Source: Fasciola hepatica
Taxonomy: Eukaryota; Platyhelminthes; Trematoda; Plagiorchiida; Fasciolidae
NCBI GenBank assembly: GCA_948099385.1
Contig: CANUEZ040000191.1
Location: 930,001-994,000, forward strand
Direction of reading: 5' to 3'
DNA: 64,000 nt
A program made the position numbers and the translations under genes. Below, piece after piece: positions 41,855 to 54,321 of this stretch. Numbering within the stretch: the first letter of the stretch is position 1; every line of letters starts with the position of its first letter. The notes beneath the pieces were generated by a model, which did no database searches, was not told where the DNA came from, and saw nothing but the letters and a program-made list of their open reading frames with translations.

Positions 41855-41891
41855 GGTTGGGGTGAACGAATGTCAGTCGAACACCCAAACC
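41855..41891. repeat. Imperfect inverted repeat, 14-nt arms and 9-nt loop, one per monomer
   Basis: The left arm GGTTGGGGTGAACG (41855-41868) and right arm CGAACACCCAAACC (41878-41891) pair at 11 of 14 positions across a 9-nt loop. The outer ten bases pair at nine. This is the strongest dyad in the standard unit and ends just before the variable patch. Variants GTTGAGG (many units in 1-11.6 kb) and GTGTTGGGG (mainly 42-60 kb) alter the left arm or its edge, and CACCCCAACC (units at 1443, 2712, 4404, 7365, 9057) alters the right. Whether it forms a structure or binds a protein is unknown. Confidence 0.6.
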
Positions 41892-41897
41892 ACAAGG

Positions 41898-41952
41898 CTA
41901 TCCGATATGGGTCTCAACGCTTTGTTCAACATATACACTACATGATATAGCA
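41898..41952. repeat. Variable patch of the monomer (reference copy)
   Basis: This roughly 55-bp segment, between the ACCACAAGG landmark and GATATAGC, holds most of the multi-base haplotypes that tell domains apart. Examples are a CCCATGTGGATC form near 0.4-3.4 kb, a GGATATACGATATG form in 1.7-11 kb, a strongly diverged form at 11859 and 13552, a TTAATTCTATAACATATG form in 22-34 kb, a GGAATTCCGATATGTGTCC form in 43-48 kb and a GGATCTCTACGCTATG form mainly in 46-64 kb. Flanking segments vary less. This was judged by eye; no per-column statistic was computed. Confidence 0.65.
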
Positions 41953-41973
41953 CAATCCCCAAATTGGCTTCGG

Positions 41974-41989
41974 CTTTCGCTTTCGCTTT
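41974..41989. repeat. Internal hexanucleotide tract (CTTTCG)2-CTTT
   Basis: The normal monomer holds two full CTTTCG copies and a partial third. Copies with one more hexamer occur at 61006-61027 and 63972-63993. Forms one base shorter occur near 21240, 27587 and 30127. Interrupted forms (CTTTGACTTTG, CTTTGGCTTTG) occur near 16.17, 19.13, 25.90 and 34.37 kb. This looks like a small slippage-prone tract embedded in the satellite. Confidence 0.8.
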
Positions 41990-43325
41990 GAACGGTAACA
42001 ACCAAATTCTCGCACACCGATCCAATCCTATGTTCCATCACTTCTCTATTTATGGGCCTAAGTAAAACCAAGGCATTCCCTTATGAACAATCCACACAGA
42101 TTGCTCATACAATGCAATAGAGCAGTAGCAGAGTAGATTTGTATAATATGATTCTCCATGCAGCTTGAACACTGAACTGACCATTGAAAATGATGGAAGC
42201 ACTGTACAGCTGTTTGATCCGCTAAGGGAATCATGTGCATTGCACATGGACAGAGCCCACACGGGGACACGAACAAGTGTTGGGGTGAACGATTGTCAGT
42301 CGAACACCCAAACCTCAAGGCTATCCGATATGGGTCTCAACGCTTTGTTCAACATATACAATACATGATATAGCACAATCCCCAAATTGGCTTCGGCTTT
42401 CGCTTTCGCTTTGAACGGTAACAACCAAATTCTCGCACACCGATCCAATCCCATGTTCCATCACTTCTCTATTTATGGGCCTAAGTAAAACCAAGGCATT
42501 CCCTTATGAACAATCCACACAGATTGCTCATACAATGCAATAGAGCAGTAGCAGAGTAGATTTGTATAATATGATTCTCCATGCAGCTTGAACACTGAAC
42601 TGACCATTGAAAATGATGGAAGCACTGTACAGCTGATTGATCTGCTAAGGGAATCATGAGCACTGCACATGGACAGAGCCCATACGGAGACACGAACAAG
42701 GGTTGGGGTGAACGAATGTCAGTCGAACACCCAAACCACAAGGTTATCCGATATGGGTCTCAACGCTTTGTTCAACATATACAATACATGATATAGCACA
42801 ATCCCCAAATTGGCTTCGGCTTTCGCTTTCGCTTTGAACGGTAACAACCAAATTTTCGCACACCGATCCAATCCTATGTTCCATCACTTCTCTATTTATG
42901 AGCTTAGTAAAACCAAGGCATTCCCTTATGAACAATCCACACAGATTGCTCATACAATGCAATAGAGCAGTAGCAGAGTAGATTTGTATAATATGATTCT
43001 CCATGCAGCTTGAACACTGAACTGACCATTGAGAATGATGGAAGCACTGTACAGCTGTTTGATCGGCTAAGGGAATCGTGAGCATTGCACATGGACAGAG
43101 CCCACACGGGGACACGAACAAGTGTTGGGGTGAACGATTGTCAGTCGAACACCCAAACCACAAGGCTATCCGATATGGGTCTCAACGCTTTGTTCAACAT
43201 ATACAATACATGATATAGCACAATCCCCAAATTGGCTTCGGCTTTCGCTTTCGCTTTGAACGGTAACAACCAAATTCTCGCACACCGATCCAATCCTATG
43301 TTCCATCACTTCTCTATTTATGGGC

Positions 43326-45863
43326 CTAAGTAAAACCAAGGCATTCCCTTATGAACAATCCACACAGATTGCTCATACAATGCAATAGAGCAGTAGCAGA
43401 GTAGATTTGTATAATATGATTCTCCATGCAGCTTGAACACTGAACTGACCATTGAAAATGATGGAAGCACTGTACAGCTGTTTGATCTGCTAAGGGAATC
43501 ATGAGCACTGCACATGGACAGAGCCCACACGGGGACACGAACAAGGGTTGGGGTGAACGAATGTCAGTTGAACCCCCAAACCACAAGGAATTCCGATATG
43601 TGTCCTAAAGCTTTGTTCATTATATGCACTAAATGACATAGCACAATCTCCAAATTGGCTTCGGCTTTCGCTTTCGCTTTGAACGGTAACAACCAAATTC
43701 TCGCACACCGTTCCAATCCTATGTTCCATCACTTCTCTAATTATGGGCCTAAGTAAAACCAAGGCATTCCCTTATGAACAATCCACACAGATTGCTCATA
43801 CAATGCAATAGAGCAGTAGCAGAGTAGATTTGTATAATATGATTCTCCATGCAGCTTGAACACTGAACTGACCATTGAAAATGATGGAAGCACTGTACAG
43901 CTGTTTGATCTGCTAAGGGAATCATGAGCACTGCACATGGACAGAGCCCACACGGGGACACGAACAAGGGTTGGGGTGAACGAATGTCAGTCGAACACCC
44001 AAACCTCAAGGCTATCCGATATGGGTCTCAACGCTTTGTTCAACACATACAATACATGATATAGCACAATCCCCAAATTGGCTTCGGCTTTCGCTTTCGC
44101 TTTGAACGGTAACAACCAAATTCTCGCACAGCGATCCAATCCTATGTTCCACAACTTTTCTTTTTATGAGCCTAAGTATAACCAAGGCATTCCCTTATGA
44201 ACAATCCACACAGATTGCTCATACAATGCAATGGAGCAGTAGCAGAGTAGATTTGTATAATATGATTCTCCATGCAGCTTGAACACTGAACTGACCATTG
44301 AAAATGATGGAAGCACTGTACAGCTGTTTGATCCGCTAAGGGAATCATGAGCATTGCACATGGACAGAGCCCACACGGGGACACGAACCAGGGTTGGGGT
44401 GAACGAATGTCAGTTGAACCCCCAAACCACAAGGAATTCCGATATGTGTCCCAAAGCTTTGTTCATTATATGCACTAAATGACATAGCACAATCTCCAAA
44501 TTGGCTTCGGCTTTCGCTTTCGCTTTGAACGGTAACAACCAAATTCTCGCACACCGTTCCAATCCTATGTTCCATCACTTCTCTAATTATGGGCCTAAGT
44601 AAAACCAAGGCATTCCCTTATGAACAATCCACACAGATTGCTCATACAATGCAATAGAGCAGTAGCAGAGTAGATTTGTATAATATGATTCTCCATGCAG
44701 CTTGAACACTGAACTGACCATTGAAAATGATGGAAGCACTGTACAGCTGTTTGATCTGCTAAGGGAATCATGAGCACTGCACATGGACAGAGCCCACACG
44801 GGGACACGAACAAGGGTTGGGGTGAACGAATGTCAGTCGAACACCCAAACCTCAAGGCTATCCGATATGGGTCTCAACGCTTTGTTCAACACATACAATA
44901 CATGATATAGCACAATCCCCAAATTGGCTTCGGCTTTCGCTTTCGCTTTGAACGGTAACAACCAAATTCTCGCACACCGATCCAATCCCATGTTCCATCA
45001 ATTCTCTATTTATGGGCCTAAGTAAAACCAAGGCATTCCCTTATGAACAATCCACACAGATTGCTCATACAATGCAATGGAGCAGTAGCAGAGTAGATTT
45101 GTATAATATGATTCTCCATGCAGCTTGAACACTGAACTGACCATTGAAAATGATGGAAGCACTGTACAGCTGTTTGATCCGCTAAGGGAATCATGAGCAT
45201 TGCACATGGACAGAGCCCACACGGGGACACGAACAAGGGTTGGGGTGAACGAATGTCAGTCGAACCCCCAAACCACAAGGAATTCCGATATGTGTCCCAA
45301 AGCTTTGTTCATTATATGCATTAAATGACATAGCACAATCTCCAAATTGGCTTCGGCTTTCGCTTTCGCTTTGAACGGTAACAACCAAATTCTCGCACAC
45401 CGTTCCAATCCTATGTTCCATCACTTCTCTAATTATGGGCCTAAGTAAAACCAAGGCATTCCCTTATGAACAATCCACACAGATTGCTCATACAATGCAA
45501 TAGAGCAGTAGCAGAGTAGATTTGTATAATATGATTCTCCATGCAGCTTGAACACTGAACTGACCATTGAAAATGATGGAAGCACTGTACAGCTGTTTGA
45601 TCTGCTAAGGGAATCATGAGCACTGCACATGGACAGAGCCCACACGGGGACACGAACAAGGGTTGGGGTGAACGAATGTCAGTCGAACACCCAAATCTCA
45701 AGGCTATCCGATATGGGTCTCAACGCTTTGTTCAACTTATACAATACATGATATAGCACAATCCCCAAATTGGCTTCGGCTTTCGCTTTCGCTTTGAACG
45801 GTAACAACCAAATTCTCGCACACCGATCCAATCCTATGTTCCACAACTTTTCTTTCTATGAGC
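43326..45863. repeat. Dimer higher-order repeat, three copies (846 bp each)
   Basis: Units at 43326, 44172 and 45018 end in the GGAATTCCGATATGTGTCC patch with TTATATGCACTAAATGACAT (or GCATTAAATG). Each alternates with a unit at 43749, 44595 or 45441 that has TGATCTGCTAAGGG and GAGCACTGCAC. A GTTCCAATCC form precedes the second unit of each pair. The dimer creates an EcoRI site (GAATTC) absent from ordinary units. Confidence 0.8.
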
Positions 45864-48800
45864 CTAAGTATAACCAAGGCATTCCCTTATGAACAATCCA
45901 CACAGATTGCTCATACAATGCAATGGAGCAGTAGCAGAGTAGATTTGTATAATATGATTCTCCATGCAGCTTGAACACTGAACTGACCATTGAAAATGAT
46001 GGAAGCACTGTACAGCTGTTTGATCCGCTAAGGGAATCATGAGCATTGCACATGGACAGAGCCCACACGGGGACACGAACAAGGGTTGGGGTGAACGAAT
46101 GTCAGTCGAACACCCAAACCTCAAGGCTATCCGATATGGGTCTCAACGCTTTGTTCAACACATACAATACATGATATAGCACAATCCCCAAATTGGCTTC
46201 GGCTTTCGCTTTCGCTTTGAACGGTAACAACCAAATTCTCGCACACCGTTCCAATCCTATGTTCCATCACTTCTCTATTTATAGGCCTAAGTAAAACCAA
46301 GGCATTCCCTTATGAACAATCCACACAGATTGCTCATACAATGCAATAGAGCAGTAGCAGAGTAGATTTGTATAATATGATTCTCCATGCAGCTTGAACA
46401 CTGAACTGACCATTGAAAATGATGGAAGCACTGTACAGCTGTTTGATCCGCTAAGGGAATCATGAGCATTGAACATGGACAGAGCCCACACGGGGACACG
46501 AACAAGGGTTGGGGTGAACGAATGTCAGTCGAACACCCAAACCACAAGGCTATCCGATATGTATCTCTACGCATTGTTTAATATACACACTACATGATAT
46601 AGCACAATCCCCAAATTGGCTTCGGCTTTCGCTTTCGCTTTGAACGGTAACAACCAAATTCTCGCACACCGATCCAATCCCATGTTCCATCACTTCTCTA
46701 TTTATGGGCCTAAGTAAAACCAAGGCATTCCCTTATGAACAATCCACACAGATTGCTCATACAATGCAATAGAGCAGTAGCAGAGTAGATTTGTATAATA
46801 TGATTCTCCATGCAGCTTGAACACTGAACTGACCATTGAAAATGATGGAAGCACTGTACAGCTGTTTGATCCGCTAAGGGAATCATGAGCATTGCACATG
46901 GACAGAGCCCACACGGGGACACGAACAAGGGTTGGGGTGAACGAATGTCAGTCGAACACCCAAACCACAAGGCTATCCGATATGGGTCTCAACGCTTTGT
47001 TCAACTTATACACTACACGATATAGCACATTCCCCAAATTGGCTTCGGCTTTCGCTTTCGCTTTGAACGGTAACAACCAAATTCTCGCACACCGATCCAA
47101 TCCTATGTTCCATCACTTCTCTATTTATGGGCCTAAGTAAAACCAAGGCATTCCCTTATGAACAATCCACACAGATTGCTCATACAATGCAATAGAGCAG
47201 TAGCAGAGTAGATTTGTATAATATGATTCTCCATGCAGCTTGAACACTGAACTGACCATTGAAAATGATGGAAGCACTGTACAGCTGTTTGATCTGCTAA
47301 GGGAATCATGAGCACTGCACATGGACAGAGCCCACACGGGGACACGAACAAGGGTTGGGGTGAACGAATGTCAGTCGAACACCCAAACCACAAGGCTATC
47401 CGATATGGGTCTCAACGCTTTGTTCAACTTATACAATACATGATATAGCACAATCCCCAAATTGGCTTCGGCTTTCGCTTTCGCTTTGAACGGTAACAAC
47501 CAAATTCTCGCACACCGATCCAATCCTATGTTCCACAACTTTTCTTTTTATGAGCCTAAGTATAACCAAGGCATTCCCTTATGAACAATCCACACAGATT
47601 GCTCATACAATGCAATGGAGCAGTAGCAGAGTAGATTTGTATAATATGATTCTCCATGCAGCTTGAACACTGAACTGACCATTGAAAATGATGGAAGCAC
47701 TGTACAGCTGTTTGATCCGCTAAGGGAATCATGAGCATTGCACATGGACAGAGCCCACACGGGGACACGAACAAGGGTTGGGGTGAACGAATGTCAGTCG
47801 AACCCCCAAACCACAAGGAATTCCGATATGTGTCCCAAAGCTTTGTTCATTATATGCACTAAATGACATAGCACAATCTCCAAATTGGCTTCGGCTTTCG
47901 CTTTCGCTTTGAACGGTAACAACCAAATTCTCGCACACCGTTCCAATCCTATGTTCCATCACTTCTCTATTTATGGGCCTAAGTAAAACCAAGGCATTCC
48001 CTTATGAACAATCCACACAGATTCCTCATACAATGCAATAGAGCAGTAGCAGAGTAGATTTGTATAATATGATTCTCCATGCAGCTTGAACACTGAACTG
48101 ACCATTGAAAATGATGGAAGCACTGTACAGCTGTTTGATCCGCTAAGGGAATCATGAGCATTGAACATGGACAGAGCCCACACGGGGACACGAACAAGGG
48201 TTGGGGTGAACGAATGTCAGTCGAACACCCAAACCACAAGGCTATCCGATATGTATCTCTACGCTTTGTTTAATATACACACTACATGATATAGCACATT
48301 CCCCAAATTGGCTTCGGCTTTCGCTTTCGCTTTGAACGGTAACAACCAAATTCTCGCACACCGATCCAATCCTATGTTCCATCACTTCTCTATTTATGGG
48401 CCTAAGTAAAACCAAGGCATTCCCTTATGAACAATCCACACAGATTGCTCATACAATGCAATAGAGCAGTAGCAGAGTAGATTTGTATAATATGATTCTC
48501 CATGCAGCTTGAACACTGAACTGACCATTGAAAATGATGGAAGCACTGTACAGCTGTTTGATCTGCTAAGGGAATCATGAGCACTGCACATGGACAGAGC
48601 CCACACGGGGACACGAACAAGGGTTGGGGTGAACGAATGTCAGTCGAACACCCAAACCTCAAGGCTATCCGATATGGGTCTCAACGCTTTGTTCAACACA
48701 TACAATACATGATATAGCACAATCCCCAAATTGGCTTCGGCTTTCGCTTTCGCTTTGAACGGTAACAACCAAATTCTCGCACACCGATCCAATCCTATGT

Positions 48801-49247
48801 TCCATCACTTCTCTATTTATGGGCCTAAGTAAAACCAAGGCAATCCCTTATGAACAATCCACACAGATTGCTCATACAATGCAATAGAGCAGTAGCAGAG
48901 TAGATTTGTATAATATGATTCTCCATGCAGCTTGAACACTGAACTGACCATTGAAAATGATGGAAGCACTGTACAGCTGTTTGATCCGCTAAGGGAATCA
49001 TGAGCATTGCACATGGACAGAGCCCACACGGGGACACGAACAAGTGTTGGGGTGAACGATTGTCAGTCGAACACCCAAACCACAAGGCTATCCGATATGG
49101 ATCTCTACGCTATGTTGAATATACACACTACATGATATAGCACAATCCCCAAATTGGCTTCGGCTTTCGCTTTCGCTTTGAACGGTAACAACCAAATTCT
49201 CGCACACCGATCCAATCCTATGTTCCATCACTTCTCTATTTATGGGC
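45864..49247. repeat. Continuation of domain 6 with scattered dimer parts
   Basis: The GGAATTCC patch returns at about 47817 in the unit at 47556, four monomers after 45864. The TTCCACAACTTTTCTTT start occurs before 44172, 45864 and 47556, that is every four monomers. GTATCTCTACGC patches occur near 46560 and 48250. The pattern looks like the dimer array broken up and re-amplified as a four-monomer repeat. Confidence 0.65.
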
Positions 49248-50516
49248 CCAAGTAAAACCAAGGCATTCCCTTATGAACAATCCACACAGATTGCTCATAC
49301 AATGCAATAGAGCAGTAGCAGAGTAGATTTGTATAATATGATTCTCCATGCAGCTTGAACACTGAACTGACCATTGAAAATGATGGAAGCACTGTACAGC
49401 TGTTTGATCCGCTAAGGGAATCATGAGCATTGCACATGGACAGAGCCCACACGGGGACACGAACAAGTGTTGGGGTGAACGATTGTCAGTCGAACACCCA
49501 AACCACAAGGCTATCCGATATGGGTCTCAACGCTTTGTTCAACATATACAATACATGATATAGCACAATCCCCAAATTGGCTTCGGCTTTCGCTTTCGCT
49601 TTGAACGGTAACAACCAAATTCTCGCACACCGATCCAATCCCATGTTCCATCACTTCTCTATTTATGGGCCTAAGTAAAACCAAGGCATTCCCTTATGAA
49701 CAATCCACACAGATTGCTCATACAATGCAATAGAGCAGTAGCAGAGTAGATTTGTATAATATGATTCTCCATGCAGCTTGAACACTGAACTGACCATTGA
49801 AAATGATGGAAGCACTGTACAGCTGTTTGATCCGCTAAGGGAATCATGAGCATTGCACATGGACAGAGCCCACACGGGGACACAAACAAGTGTTGGGGTG
49901 AACGATTGTCAGTCGAACACCCAAACCACAAGGCTATCCGATATGGGTCTCAACGCTTTGTTCAACATATACAATACATGATATAGCACAATCCCCAAAT
50001 TGGCTTCGGCTTTCGCTTTCGCTTTGAACGGTAACAACCAAATTCTCGCACACCGATCCAATCCCATGTTCCATCACTTCTCTATTTATGGGCCTAAGTA
50101 AAACCAAGGCATTCCCTTATGAACAATCCACACAGATTGCTCATACAATGCAATAGAGCAGTAGCAGAGTAGATTTGTATAATATGATTCTCCATGCAGC
50201 TTGAACACTGAACTGACCATTGAAAATGATGGAAGCACTGTACAGCTGTTTGATCCGCTAAGGGAATCATGAGCATTGCACATGGACAGAGCCCACACGG
50301 GGACACGAACAAGTGTTGGGGTGAACGATTGTCAGTCGAACACCCAAACCACAAGGCTATCCGATATGGGTCTCAACGCTTTGTTCAACACATACAATAC
50401 ATGATATAGCACAATCCCCAAATTGGCTTCGGCTTTCGCTTTCGCTTTGAACGGTAACAACCAAATTCTCGCACACCGATCCAATCCTATGTTCCATCAC
50501 TTCTCTATTTATGGGC

Positions 50517-53500
50517 CTAAGTAAAACCAAGGCATTCCCTTATGAACAATCCACACAGATTCCTCATACAATGCAATAGAGCAGTAGCAGAGTAGATTTG
50601 TATAATATGATTCTCCATGCAGCTTGAAAACTGAACTGACCATTGAAAATGATGGAAGCACTGTACAGCTGTTTGATCTGCTAAGGGAATCATGAGCACT
50701 GCACATGGACAGAGCCCACACGGGCACACGAACAAGGGTTGGGGTGAACGAATGTCAGTCGAACACCCAAACCTCAAGGCTATCCGATATGGGTCTCAAC
50801 GCTTTGTTCAACATATACACTACATGATATAGCACAATCCCCAAATTGGCTTCGGCTTTCGCTTTCGCTTTGAACGGTAACAACCAAATTTTCGCACACC
50901 GATCCAATCCTATGTTCCATCACTTCTCTATTTATGAGCTTAGTAAAACCAAGGCATTCCCTTATGAACAATCCACACAGATTGCTCATACAATGCAATA
51001 GAGCAGTAGCAGAGTAGATTTGTATAATATGATTCTCCATGCAGCTTGAACACTGAACTGACCATTGAAAATGATGGAAGCACTGTACAGCTGTTTGATC
51101 CGCTAAGGGAATCATGAGCATTGCACATGGACAGAGCCCACACGGGGACACGAACAAGTGTTGGGGTGAACGATTGTCAGTCGAACACCCAAACCACAAG
51201 GCTATCCGATATGGGTCTCAACGCTTTGTTCAACATATACAATACATGATATAGCACAATCCCCAAATTGGCTTCGGCTTTCGCTTTCGCTTTGAACGGT
51301 AACAACCAAATTCTCGCACACCGATCCAATCCCATGTTCCATCACTTCTCTATTTATGGGCCTAAGTAAAACCAAGGCATTCCCTTATGAACAATCCACA
51401 CAGATTGCTCATACAATGCAATAGAGCAGTAGCAGAGTAGATTTGTATAATATGATTCTCCATGCAGCTTGAACACTGAACTGACCATTGAAAATGATGG
51501 AAGCACTGTACAGCTGTTTGATCCGCTAAGGGAATCATGAGCATTGCACATGGACAGAGCCCACACGGGGACACAAACAAGTGTTGGGGTGAACGATTGT
51601 CAGTCGAACACCCAAACCACAAGGCTATCCGATATGGGTCTCAACGCTTTGTTCAACATATACAATACATGATATAGCACAATCCCCAAATTGGCTTCGG
51701 CTTTCGCTTTCGCTTTGAACGGTAACAACCAAATTCTCGCACACCGATCCAATCCCATGTTCCATCACTTCTCTATTTATGGGCCTAAGTAAAACCAAGG
51801 CATTCCCTTATGAACAATCCACACAGATTGCTCATACAATGCAATAGAGCAGTAGCAGAGTAGATTTGTATAATATGATTCTCCATGCAGCTTGAACACT
51901 GAACTGACCATTGAAAATTATGGAAGCACTGTACAGCTGTTTGATCTGCTAAGGGAATCATGAGCACTGCACATGGACAGAGCCCACACGGGGACACGAA
52001 CAAGGGTTGGGGTGAACGAATGTCAGTCGAACACCCAAACCTCAAGGCTATCCGATATGGGTCTCAACGCTTTGTTCAACATATACAATACATGATATAG
52101 CACAATCCCCAAATTGGCTTCGGCTTTCGCTTTCGCTTTGAACGGTAACAACCAAATTCTCGCACACCGATCCAATCCCATGTTCCATCACTTCTCTATT
52201 TATGGGCCTAAGTAAAACCAAGGCATTCCCTTATGAACAATCCACACAGATTGCTCATACAATGCAATAGAGCAGTAGCAGAGTAGATTTGTATAATATG
52301 ATTCTCCATGCAGCTTGAACACTGAACTGACCATTGAAAATTATGGAAGCACTGTACAGCTGTTTGATCCGCTAAGGGAATCATGAGCATTGCACATGGA
52401 CAGAGCCCACACGGAGACACGAACAAGGGTTGGGGTGAACGAATGTCAGTCGAACATCCAAACCACAAGGCTTTCTGATATGGATCTCTACGCTATGTTT
52501 AATATACACACTACATGATATAGCACAATCCCCAAATTGGCTTCGGCTTTCGCTTTCGCTTTGAACTGTAACAACCAAATTCTCGCACACCGATCCAATC
52601 CTATGTTCCATCAATTCTTTATTTATGGGCCTAAATAAAACCAAGGCATTCCCTTATGAACAATCCACACAGATTCCTCATACAATGCAATAGAGCAGTA
52701 GCAGAGTAGATTTGTATAATATGATTCTCCATGCAGCTTGACCACGGAACTGACCATTGAAAATGATGGAAGCACTGTACAGCTGTTTGATCCGCTGAGG
52801 GAATCATGAGCATTGCACATGGACAGAGCCCACACGGGGACACGAACAAGGGTTGGGGTGAACGAATGTCAGTCGAACATCAAAACCTCAAGGCTATCCG
52901 ATATGGATCTCTACGCTATGTTTAATATACACACTACATGATATAGCACATTCCCCAAATTGGCTTCGGCTTTCGCTTTCGCTTTGAACGGTAACAACCA
53001 AATTCTCGCACACCGATCCAAACCTATGTTCCATCACTTCTCTATTTATGGGCCTAAGTAAAACCAAGGCATTCGCTTATGAACAATCCACACAGATTGC
53101 TCATACAATGCAATAGAGCAGTAGCAGAGTAGATTTGTATAATATGATTCTCCATGCAGCTTGAACACTGAACTGACCATTGAAAATGATGGAAGCACTG
53201 TACAGCTGTTTGATCCGCTAAGGGAATCATGTGCATTGCACATGGACAGAGCCCACACGGGGACACGAACAAGGGTTGGGGTGAACGAATGTCAGTCGAA
53301 CACCCAAACCACAAGGCTATCAAATATGGGTCTCAACGCTTTGTTCAACATATACAATACATGATATAGCACATTCCCCAAATTGGCTTCGGCTTTCGCT
53401 TTCGCTTTGAACGGTAACAACCAAATTCCTGACACCGATCCAATCCTATGTTCCATCACTTCTCTATTTATGGGCCTAAGTAAAACCAAGGCATTCGCTT

Positions 53501-54321
53501 ATGAACAATCCACACAGATTTCTCATACAATGCAATAGAGCAGTAGCAGAGTAGATTTGTATAATATGATTCTCCATGCAGCTTGAACACTGAACTGACC
53601 ATTGAAAATGATGGAAGCACTGTACAGCTGTTTGATCCGCTAAGGGAATCATGAGCATTGCACATGGACAGAGCCCACACGGGGACACGAACAAGTGTTG
53701 GGGTGAACGATTGTCAGTCGAACACCCAAACCACAAGGCTATCCGATATGGGTCTCAACGCTTTGTTCAACTTATACAATACATGATATAGCACAATCCC
53801 CAAATTGGCTTCGGCTTTCGCTTTCGCTTTGAACGGTAACAACCAAATTCTCGCACACCGATCCAAACCTATGTTCCATCACTTCTCTATTTATGGGCCT
53901 AAGTAAAACCAAGGCATTCCCCTATGAACAATCCACACAGATTGCTCATACAATGCAATAGAGCAGTAGCAGAGTAGATTTGTATAATATGATTCTCCAT
54001 GCAGCTTGAACACTGAACTGACCATTGAAAATGATGGAAGCACTGTACAGCTGTTTGATCCGCTGAGGGAATCATGAGCATTGCACATGGACAGAGCCCA
54101 CACGGGGACACGAACAAGGGTTGGGGTGAACGAATGTCAGTCGAACATCCAAACCACAAGGCTATCCGATATGTATCTCTAAGCTATGTTTAATATACAC
54201 ACTACATGATATAGCACAATCCCCAAATTGGCTTCGGCTTTCGCTTTCGCTTTGAACGGTAACAACCAAATTCTCGCACACCGATCCAATCCTATGTTCC
54301 ATCACTTCTCTATTTATGGGC
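50517..54321. repeat. Block R, copy 1 (9 monomers, 3805 bp)
   Basis: It matches 55591-59397 at an offset of 5074 bp, 12 monomers minus two bases. Shared marks in order: GGGCACACGAAC with GAAAACTG; TATGAGCTTAGTAAAACC (-1); ACGGAGACACG with TCTGATATGGATC; AATTCTTTATTTATGG with CCTAAATAAAACC; ACATCAAAACC; ATTCCTGACACCGATCC (-1); and GTATCTCTAAGCTATG. The two -1 indels inside account for the offset being 5074 rather than 5076. Confidence 0.85.

Larger units (their letters stand above)
41635..42057. repeat. Representative near-consensus monomer (423 bp)
   Basis: This unit matches the majority base at nearly every position I compared and is offered as the reference monomer. Landmarks in order: start AAGTAAAACC; a short hairpin at 41665-41680; the GTATAATATG segment; a CTGTACAGCTG overlapping-palindrome segment; the CATGAGCATTGCACATGG dyad; a 14-nt-arm inverted repeat at 41855-41891; a variable patch at about 41898-41952; the CTTTCG hexamer tract at 41974-41989; and the closing CACTTCTCTATTTATGG segment. 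Counted on a close relative (61921-62343), GC is 189 of 423 bases, about 45%, with about 13 CpG sites. No open frame spans the unit in any of the six frames. Confidence 0.9.
35289..43325. repeat. Array domain 5: near-consensus units with local dimers
   Basis: Most units here differ little from the reference monomer. Recurrent marks are TTTGAAATGTAACAACC (36491, 37337, 40731, 41574, also 28447) and TGATCCACTAAGGG (several units in 35-38 kb). Two dimeric stretches (36135-37826 and 38251-39942) are listed separately. The unit at 42904 has the one-base-shorter TATGAGCTTAGTAAAACC start. Confidence 0.6.

Noticed and set aside
41870..41910. RNA polymerase III A-box and B-box (possible SINE origin)
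   Set aside because: On the minus strand TAGCCTTGTGG resembles an A box (10 of 11) and TGTTCGACTGA a B box (8 of 11), but only about five bases separate them, far too close for a working internal promoter. Treated as chance.
41635..42057. CENP-B box (TTCG-N4-A-N2-CGGG pattern)
   Set aside because: I looked on both strands. The closest is TTCGTGTCCCCGTGTGG on the minus strand, which lacks the key A and the CGGG core. Not called.
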